64,000 bases of DNA from Streptomyces sp. ICBB 8177 (GTDB taxonomy: Bacteria; Actinomycetota; Actinomycetes; Streptomycetales; Streptomycetaceae), in NCBI RefSeq assembly GCF_003144095.1, contig NZ_NSKH01000024.1, positions 327,198 through 391,197 of the forward strand, read 5' to 3'. Positions 58,895 to 64,000 of the stretch are shown piece after piece (positions within the stretch are counted from its first letter, which is position 1; each line of letters starts with the position of its first letter). The position numbers were made by a program, and so were the translations under genes. The notes under the pieces are model-generated. The model was not told the DNA's origin, ran no database searches, and was given only the letters and a program-made list of their open reading frames with translations.

Positions 58895-59515
58895 CTACTT
58901 GCGCAGGCCCTCGAAGGCCATGCGCACGACCGTGTCGGCCACCCGTTCGTCGGTGGCGCCGGTGCCGCCGGCCGGGGGCCGGTACCACTCCACGATGGAG
59001 TTGATCATGCCGAACAGCAGCCGGGTGGCCAGACGGACGTCCACGTCCGCGCGCAGGTCGCCCTCCGCGACGGCCGCCCGCAGCAACTCGGCCACCCGCT
59101 GGTCGAACTCCCTGCGGCGCTCCATGGCCCAGCGTTCGGTGCGCGTGTTGCCGCGCACCCGCAGCAGCAGGGTGACGTACGGCAGTTCCGCCATCAGGAC
59201 GTCCGTGGTGCGGTGGACGACGTGCTCCAGCCGCTCGACGGCGCGGCCCCGCGACGCGGCGGGCTCGTCCAGGATGCCGAACAGGCCGTCCAGCGCCCGG
59301 CCGACCGCGCGCTCCAGCAGTTCCTCCTTGCCCCGCACGTGGTGGTAGATCGAGGACTTCGAGATCCCCGCCGCACGCGACAGGTGCTCCATGGACGTGC
59401 CGTCGTAACCGCGCTCGATGAACACCTCCACGGCGACCGCAAGCAGCGATTCAGGCGTGTAGGTATCCCTCTTCCGGGTGATTTCGGAGGTGCTGTCGTG
59501 CTCGGCCATGGTCAT
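58895..59515 (-). CDS. TetR-family regulator
   Basis: A 206-residue TetR repressor. N-terminal HTH: LLAVAVEVFIERGYDGTSMEHLSRAAGISKSSIYHHVRGKEELL (residues 20-65). The ligand domain carries ERVADTVVRMAFEGL at its end and resembles the PaaR/acyl-CoA-type regulators. The ATG overlaps the 3-hydroxyacyl-CoA dehydrogenase stop (ATGA), so it may sense the acyl-CoA made or used by that enzyme. Confidence 0.87.
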   Translation of the reverse strand: MTMAEHDSTSEITRKRDTYTPESLLAVAVEVFIERGYDGTSMEHLSRAAGISKSSIYHHVRGKEELLERAVGRALDGLFGILDEPAASRGRAVERLEHVVHRTTDVLMAELPYVTLLLRVRGNTRTERWAMERRREFDQRVAELLRAAVAEGDLRADVDVRLATRLLFGMINSIVEWYRPPAGGTGATDERVADTVVRMAFEGLRK

Positions 59516-61176
59516 GATGAGAGCACACCTTCCGGCGACGCGTACCAGCGGCGGAGTCCGACCGAGGGCGCGTAACGGCCGGTCGGGTGGTGGGCGTGCA
59601 GCGCGCGCAGGACGCCGCGCACCCAGCCGGGGGTCAGCCGGGCGCCCCATTCGACCGGCCCGAGCGGGTAGTTGACGCCGAGCCGCATGGCGGTGTCCAC
59701 GTCCTCCGGGGTCGCCACGCCCTTGGCCACCGCGTCCGCGGCGAAGTCGACCAGCATCGCGACGGTACGCGCGACGATCAGCCCGGGGCTGTCGCGCACC
59801 ACGCTGACCTGCTTGCCCAGCGCCTGGAACAGCCCGATCGCCTCGTCCACCGCCCCCGCGCGGGCACCGGGCGCGTGGGCGATCGCGACACGGGTGGCGG
59901 CCGCGTAGTCCAGCGCCAGGTCGTACTGCACGGTGTCGCCGCCGCTGTCGGCAGCGTACGTGCCGTCCGCGAGGGTGAGGCGGGCGCCGCCGGGAAGGGT
60001 GACCACGCCGTACCCGGCGGCCTCGTCGCGGTCCACGCCGATGCCCGCCTTCTCGATGACCGCGACCAGTTCGCGCACCGGCGGCGGGCCGTCCGTGAAG
60101 CCGACGCGGGCCGGGGGCGTGGCGGGTGGTGCCGTGTGCGGGGCGGGCCGCCCGGCACCGCCGCCACTCCCCTTGCCGGTGCCTCCGCCCCCTTCGGGGT
60201 CGTCGTAACGGAACCAGCCCGCGCCCGACTTGCGACCGTGCCGCCCGGACTCCACGAGCCTGCGCTGCGCGAGCGAGGGGGTGAACTTCGGGTGCTGGAA
60301 GAACGCCTCCCACACCGACCGCGTGACGGCCTCGTTGACGTCCTGGCCGATCAGGTCGGTCAGCTCGAACGGGCCCATCCGGAAGCCGCCGCTCTCGCGC
60401 AGCACCGCGTCGATGGTGGCCGGGTCCGCCACCCGGTCCTCCAGCGCGGCGAACGCCTCCGCGTAGAACGGGCGCGCCACCCGGTTGACGACGAAACCGG
60501 GCGTGTCGGTGCAGCGCACCGGCGTCTTGCCCCAGCCGAGCGCGGTCGCGTACCCGAAGTCGGCGACCGCCGGGGCGGTGGCGTGACCGGAGACCACCTC
60601 GACCAGCGGCAGCAGGGGCGCCGGGTTGAAGAAGTGCAGGCCGAGGAATCGTTCCGGCCGCCGCAGAGCGCCCGCGATCGCGGTGACCGACAGGGAGGAG
60701 GTGTTGGTGGCCAGTACGCAGTCGTCGCCGACGACCTCCTCCAGGTCGGCGAAGAGGCGCTGCTTGACCTCGAGCCGCTCGGCGACCGCCTCGATCACGA
60801 GCCCCGCGGGTGCCAGCCGCTCCAGGCCCGTCACCGGCGTGGCCGCGGCGCGGGCGGCGTCCCGTTGCTCCGCGGTCATCCGGCCCTTCTCCACCAGCCG
60901 GTCCAGGCGTGCGCCGATCGCCTCGGCGGCCCGTGCGGCGAAGCCCTCGGCCACGTCGTACAGCAGCACGGGATGGCCCGCGGCCAGGGCGACCTGCGCG
61001 ATCCCCTGGCCCATCGTGCCGGTGCCGACGACGGCGACCGTGACGCGGTCACCCGCCGCACCGGACCCCGTCGCACCGGAGGCCGTGGCACCGGAGGCCG
61101 TGGCGCCGGAGGCGGAGTGGCCGGCCTCGCCGGAACGCCCGGAGTCATCGGAATGCCCGTAGTGAGAAGAGTTCAT
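59512..61176 (-). CDS. 3-hydroxyacyl-CoA dehydrogenase (two domains)
   Basis: A 554-residue NAD-dependent dehydrogenase. The Rossmann motif VVGTGTMGQGIAQ is near residues 52-64, followed by the 3HCDH core (LGLHFFNPAPLLPLVEVV, TPGFVVNRVARPFY) and a second 3HCDH C-terminal domain (DSPGLIVARTVAMLVDFAADAV). The arrangement resembles PaaH-type enzymes of phenylacetate and butyryl-CoA metabolism. A repeated SGATASGATASGA stretch near residues 22-37 is encoded by 15-bp repeats. ATG 61176 lies downstream of three TTGTCCACA sites. Confidence 0.9.
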   Translation of the reverse strand: MNSSHYGHSDDSGRSGEAGHSASGATASGATASGATGSGAAGDRVTVAVVGTGTMGQGIAQVALAAGHPVLLYDVAEGFAARAAEAIGARLDRLVEKGRMTAEQRDAARAAATPVTGLERLAPAGLVIEAVAERLEVKQRLFADLEEVVGDDCVLATNTSSLSVTAIAGALRRPERFLGLHFFNPAPLLPLVEVVSGHATAPAVADFGYATALGWGKTPVRCTDTPGFVVNRVARPFYAEAFAALEDRVADPATIDAVLRESGGFRMGPFELTDLIGQDVNEAVTRSVWEAFFQHPKFTPSLAQRRLVESGRHGRKSGAGWFRYDDPEGGGGTGKGSGGGAGRPAPHTAPPATPPARVGFTDGPPPVRELVAVIEKAGIGVDRDEAAGYGVVTLPGGARLTLADGTYAADSGGDTVQYDLALDYAAATRVAIAHAPGARAGAVDEAIGLFQALGKQVSVVRDSPGLIVARTVAMLVDFAADAVAKGVATPEDVDTAMRLGVNYPLGPVEWGARLTPGWVRGVLRALHAHHPTGRYAPSVGLRRWYASPEGVLSS

Positions 61177-61194
61177 CGCGTCCGTTCCCCAAAG

Positions 61195-61262
61195 TTGTCC
61201 ACAGGCCACACTTGTCCACAGGCCGCGCGGCGCGCGTCGTCCGGCGGTCCGCGTTGTCCACA
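61195..61262 (+). promoter_or_regulatory. Three DnaA-box-like sites (TTGTCCACA)
   Basis: Perfect nonamers at 61195-61203, 61212-61220 and 61254-61262, all on the plus strand, within 68 bp of the divergent dehydrogenase/PaaN promoter. Confidence 0.65.
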
Positions 61263-61400
61263 GGCCGGATCGCCCCCTTGCCCCGACCGACCATTCGGTC
61301 AAGACTATGAGCGCGAAGGCGTCGGCGGAACCTCCTGACCGGTTCCGCGTCGCTCTCGTCCCGATATCCGTCCGTACCCACTCACCGAGGAGTGGCCCGC

Positions 61401-63110
61401 ATGACCGCAGACCTCGCCGTCGCCCAGCTGACCGAACGGCACCGCGCGACCCTGGACCAGGCCCTTCAGGCGATCCGCACCCGTGAGTACTGGTCGCCGC
61501 ACCCCGAGCACCCCAAGGCCTACGGAGACGGACACGGCCTGGACGCCGCCGAGGGCAAGGCGGCGTTCGAGGCGCTCCTCGGCAAGCGCTTCGCGTTCGA
61601 CGGCTCCGGCCACGCCGACCAGCCGGGCACCGACGAGTGGACCGGCGCGGAGATCTCGCCGTACGGGATCGAGCTGGGCGTCAGCTACCCGCACCCCGAC
61701 CTGGACACGCTGCTCGCGTCCATGCGCGACGCCATGCCGTCCTGGCGCGACGCCGGGCCCGAGACCAGGGCGCTGGTGTGCCTGGAGATCCTGGCCCGGA
61801 TCAACGCCCGCACCCACGAGTTCGCGCACGCGGTGATGCACACCAGCGGCCAGGCCTTCACGATGGCGTTCCAGGCGGGCGGCCCGCACGCGCAGGACCG
61901 CGGCCTGGAGGCGGTGGCGTACGCCTACCAGGAGCAGACCCGCACCCCGTCCTCGGCGCACTGGGTCAAGCCGCAGGGCAAGCGCGACCCGCTGAAGCTG
62001 CGCACCACGTTCAAGACCGTACCGCGCGGCATCGCGCTGCTCGTCGGCTGCAACACCTTCCCGACGTGGAACGGCTTCCCCGGCCTGTTCGCCTCGCTGG
62101 CCACCGGCAACCCGGTGCTGGTCAAGCCGCACCCGCGGGCGATCCTGCCGCTGGCGCTGACCGTGCGGATCGCGCGGGAGGTGCTGGGCGAGGCCGGGTT
62201 CGACCCCAACCTGGTCTGCCTGGCGGCGGAGCGCCCGGGCGAGGGGATCGCCAAGACCCTGGCGCTGCGCCCGGAGATCCGGATCATCGACTACACCGGC
62301 TCGACCTCCTTCGGCGACTGGCTGGAGACCAACGCCCGCCAGGCGCAGGTCTACACCGAGAAGGCCGGCGTCAACACGGTCGTCATCGACTCCACCGACG
62401 ACTACCGCGGCATGCTGGGCAACCTCGCCTTCGCCCTGTCGCTCTACAGCGGCCAGATGTGCACCACCCCGCAGAACCTGCTGATCCCCCGCGACGGCAT
62501 CGACACCGACGCCGGGCACAAGACCTACGACGAGGTGGTCGCCGACCTCGCGGCGGCCGTCGACAAGCTGCTGGGCGACGACGCGCGGGCCAACGCCCTG
62601 CTGGGCGCGATCGTCAACCCGCAGGTGCGCGAACGGCTCGACGGCGCCGCCTCGTTGGGCACGGTGGCGCTGGCGTCGCGGTCCGTGGCGCACCCGGAGT
62701 TCCCCGACGCGCTGGTGCGCACCCCCGCGATCGTCACGCTGGACGGCGCCAAGCCGGACGACGAGGCCGCCTACCTGTCGGAGTGCTTCGGCCCGGTGTC
62801 GTTCGCCGTCGCGGTGGACTCCACGGCGGACGCGCTGGCGCTGCTGCGCCGCACGGTGCGCGAGAAGGGCGCGATGACGGTCGGCGCGTACACCACGTCC
62901 GCCGAGGTGGAGCGCGCCGTGGAGGAGGTCTGCGAACAGGAGTGCGCCAACCTGTCGCTGAACCTCACCGGCGGCGTGTACGTCAACCAGACCGCCGCCT
63001 TCGCCGACTTCCACGGCACCGGCGGCAACCCGGCGGCCAACGCGACGCTGTGCGACGGGGCGTTCGTGGCGAACCGCTTCCGCACGGTGGAGGTGCGGCG
63101 GCCGCAGTGA
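61401..63110 (+). CDS. paaN: Phenylacetic acid degradation protein PaaN-type dehydrogenase
   Basis: A 569-residue aldehyde-dehydrogenase-superfamily protein of the streptomycete PaaN type. Blocks include GCNTFPTWNGFPGLFASLATGNPVLVKPH, IIDYTGSTSFGDWLE and the Cys site SGQMCTTPQNLL (about residue 355). The family was named for its place in phenylacetate catabolism, where PaaN oxidises the ring-opened aldehyde; activity here is inferred. ATG 61401 follows GGAG at 8 nt; a GTG at 61392 overlaps that site. Confidence 0.88.
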   Translation: MTADLAVAQLTERHRATLDQALQAIRTREYWSPHPEHPKAYGDGHGLDAAEGKAAFEALLGKRFAFDGSGHADQPGTDEWTGAEISPYGIELGVSYPHPDLDTLLASMRDAMPSWRDAGPETRALVCLEILARINARTHEFAHAVMHTSGQAFTMAFQAGGPHAQDRGLEAVAYAYQEQTRTPSSAHWVKPQGKRDPLKLRTTFKTVPRGIALLVGCNTFPTWNGFPGLFASLATGNPVLVKPHPRAILPLALTVRIAREVLGEAGFDPNLVCLAAERPGEGIAKTLALRPEIRIIDYTGSTSFGDWLETNARQAQVYTEKAGVNTVVIDSTDDYRGMLGNLAFALSLYSGQMCTTPQNLLIPRDGIDTDAGHKTYDEVVADLAAAVDKLLGDDARANALLGAIVNPQVRERLDGAASLGTVALASRSVAHPEFPDALVRTPAIVTLDGAKPDDEAAYLSECFGPVSFAVAVDSTADALALLRRTVREKGAMTVGAYTTSAEVERAVEEVCEQECANLSLNLTGGVYVNQTAAFADFHGTGGNPAANATLCDGAFVANRFRTVEVRRPQ

Positions 63111-63219
63111 CGCGACGGGCGGGCGGCCCGGTGCGACCACGGCGTCGTCGCCGGGCCTTCGCCCCCGCCCCGCCGCGTAGGCCCAGGTCAGGCGCGGCGG
63201 GGCGGACGCGGCGGGCCCG

Positions 63220-63225
63220 TAGGCT
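63220..63225 (+). promoter_or_regulatory. -10 box, leaderless start
   Basis: TAGGCT ends 6 nt before the ATG at 63232; transcription would begin at or next to the start codon. Confidence 0.5.
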
Positions 63226-63231
63226 TGGCGC

Positions 63232-63996
63232 ATGTCCGACGACCTGACCGCCGACGTGGTGCGGCACTGGCGCGAGGCCGCCGCCTCGGGCGTGCTGCTC
63301 GACGGGTTCCACGCGCTCAAGCACGCGCTGCGTTTCGGGGCGGACGTGCGCCTCGTGCTCGCCGCCGACAAGGACGCCGTGCTGGCCCTGGCGGCGGAGC
63401 TGGCGCCGGACGTGGCCGAGCGGCTGGACGCCCTGGTACGGCCCGTTGCGGCGTCGCTGCTGCGGGAGTTGCTGCCGCGCACCCATCCCACCGGGGTCGC
63501 CGCGATCGCCGCCCGCCCGGAGCGCGACGCCAACCTGGCCGCGCTGGCCCGCCGGCCCCGGCGGGCCCCCGTCGTCGTCCTGGAGAACCCGCGCAACCTC
63601 GGCAACGTAGGCGCCGTCGTCCGGCTCGCGGCCGGCATGGGCGCCACCGGCGTCATCACCACCGGGGACGCCGACCCGTGGCACCCCAACGTGTTGCGCG
63701 CCGGCGCCGGCTTGCACTACGCCACCGCCGTCGAACGCCTCGACCTCGGCTCGCTGCCGGACGGCCCGTTGTTCGTCCTCGACCCGGCGGGCGACGACAT
63801 CAGGACGACGACCCTGCCCGACGACGCGCTGCTCGCCTTCGGTTCCGAACGGCACGGCGTCTCGGACGAACTGCGCGGCGTGGCGACCCGGTTGCTGGCG
63901 CTGCCGATGCGCGCCCAGGTCTCCAGCTTCAACCTGGCGACCAGCGTGGCGATGAGCCTGTACCACTGGAGCGCGGGCCCGGGAACGCGGGCGTAG
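63232..63996 (+). CDS. SpoU/TrmH-type RNA 2'-O-methyltransferase
   Basis: A 254-residue SPOUT methyltransferase. An N-terminal substrate-binding domain (ASGVLLDGFHALKHALRFGADV) precedes the knot: VVVLENPRNLGNVGAVVRLAAGMGA (motif 1 with Asn and Arg), LLAFGSERHGVSDELRG (motif 2) and LPMRAQVSSFNLATSVAMSLY (motif 3). It would methylate a tRNA or rRNA ribose. The gene is complete, ending 4 bp before the window edge. Confidence 0.9.
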   Translation: MSDDLTADVVRHWREAAASGVLLDGFHALKHALRFGADVRLVLAADKDAVLALAAELAPDVAERLDALVRPVAASLLRELLPRTHPTGVAAIAARPERDANLAALARRPRRAPVVVLENPRNLGNVGAVVRLAAGMGATGVITTGDADPWHPNVLRAGAGLHYATAVERLDLGSLPDGPLFVLDPAGDDIRTTTLPDDALLAFGSERHGVSDELRGVATRLLALPMRAQVSSFNLATSVAMSLYHWSAGPGTRA

Positions 63997-64000
63997 CGGG

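Noticed and set aside
61195-61262. A chromosomal replication origin
   Set aside because: Three boxes only; oriC in streptomycetes has many more and sits next to dnaA/dnaN, which are absent here.
59587-61338. A 583-codon plus-strand frame
   Set aside because: Antisense shadow of the 3-hydroxyacyl-CoA dehydrogenase gene.
1-64000. CRISPR arrays, insertion sequences or rRNA genes
   Set aside because: No regularly spaced direct repeats with unique spacers, no transposase motifs and no rRNA sequence were found on reading both strands.

Overview
This window is high-GC actinobacterial chromosome, almost certainly Streptomyces. The evidence is the third-position GC bias, frequent GTG starts with AGGAGG-type ribosome sites, eukaryote-type Ser/Thr kinases, SpoIIE phosphatases with orphan anti-sigma ATPases, a proteasome activator, mycothiol-dependent chemistry and two branched-chain 2-oxoacid dehydrogenase clusters. 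I saw no rRNA, transposase or CRISPR array. The strain and the database neighbours cannot be named from sequence alone.

Left chromosomal arm (1-11.4 kb): a truncated membrane protein, an anti-sigma-like ATPase, aminopeptidase P, a GAF/SpoIIE phosphatase, a primase-polymerase-like protein without its acidic motif, a SEC-C/DUF5926 protein, a second anti-sigma-like ATPase, a glycerophosphodiester phosphodiesterase and a membrane-anchored HtrA protease. It ends in tRNA-Ser(UGA).

Integrated element (11,429-30,235): the last 55 bases of the tRNA gene plus one downstream base (56 bp) recur exactly at 30,180-30,235, so an 18.8-kb island sits in tRNA-Ser. Its content is that of an actinomycete integrative and conjugative element (AICE). 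A leftward operon runs from a structured leader near 25.4 kb through small membrane and spread proteins, one FtsK-like TraB translocase, ParB-like, RRQRL and MazG-like proteins. After a rightward modification-dependent-type HNH nuclease gene, a second leftward block carries a cytosine methyltransferase, a primase-polymerase, a DUF3631 ATPase, an excisionase-like protein and a tyrosine integrase. A GntR repressor lies upstream. A perfect palindrome fills the spacer of the predicted leftward promoter, a related palindrome is followed by a T-run at the end of gntR, and a third copy lies between gntR and a divergent methyltransferase. The roughly 600-nt leader contains a tRNA-like sequence with an encoded CCA end, flanked by strong hairpins, and an rRNA-leader-like motif. 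The right end (27.2-29.9 kb) is clearly AT-richer and carries three uncharacterised leftward cargo genes, two of them translationally coupled; one resembles the TIGR04255 family.

Right chromosomal arm (30.2-64 kb): small membrane and methyltransferase genes; a GntR regulator with a paired palindromic operator; LURP-one, FAD monooxygenase, nitrilase-family and maleylpyruvate-isomerase-family genes; an MFS/GntR pair; the first E1a-E1b-E2 cluster; a phosphotransferase; two divergent Ser/Thr kinases; the proteasome activator Bpa; a quinone oxidoreductase; a MoeA and MobA-DUF6457 pair; the second E1a-E1b-E2 cluster with a divergent Lrp/AsnC regulator; TetR and 3-hydroxyacyl-CoA dehydrogenase; PaaN; and a SpoU-type RNA methyltransferase. 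The two dehydrogenase clusters would make branched acyl-CoA starters from Val, Leu and Ile, while the dehydrogenase/PaaN pair points to phenylacetate or acyl-CoA catabolism.

Main points for follow-up: the tRNA-like leader RNA and its operator-in-promoter control, the coupled cargo genes, the methyltransferase/HNH divergent pair, a 39/40-bp inverted repeat at the rep/xis boundary, seven perfect TTGTCCACA (DnaA-box) sites upstream of housekeeping genes, and two genes whose stop-codon regions are duplicated downstream.
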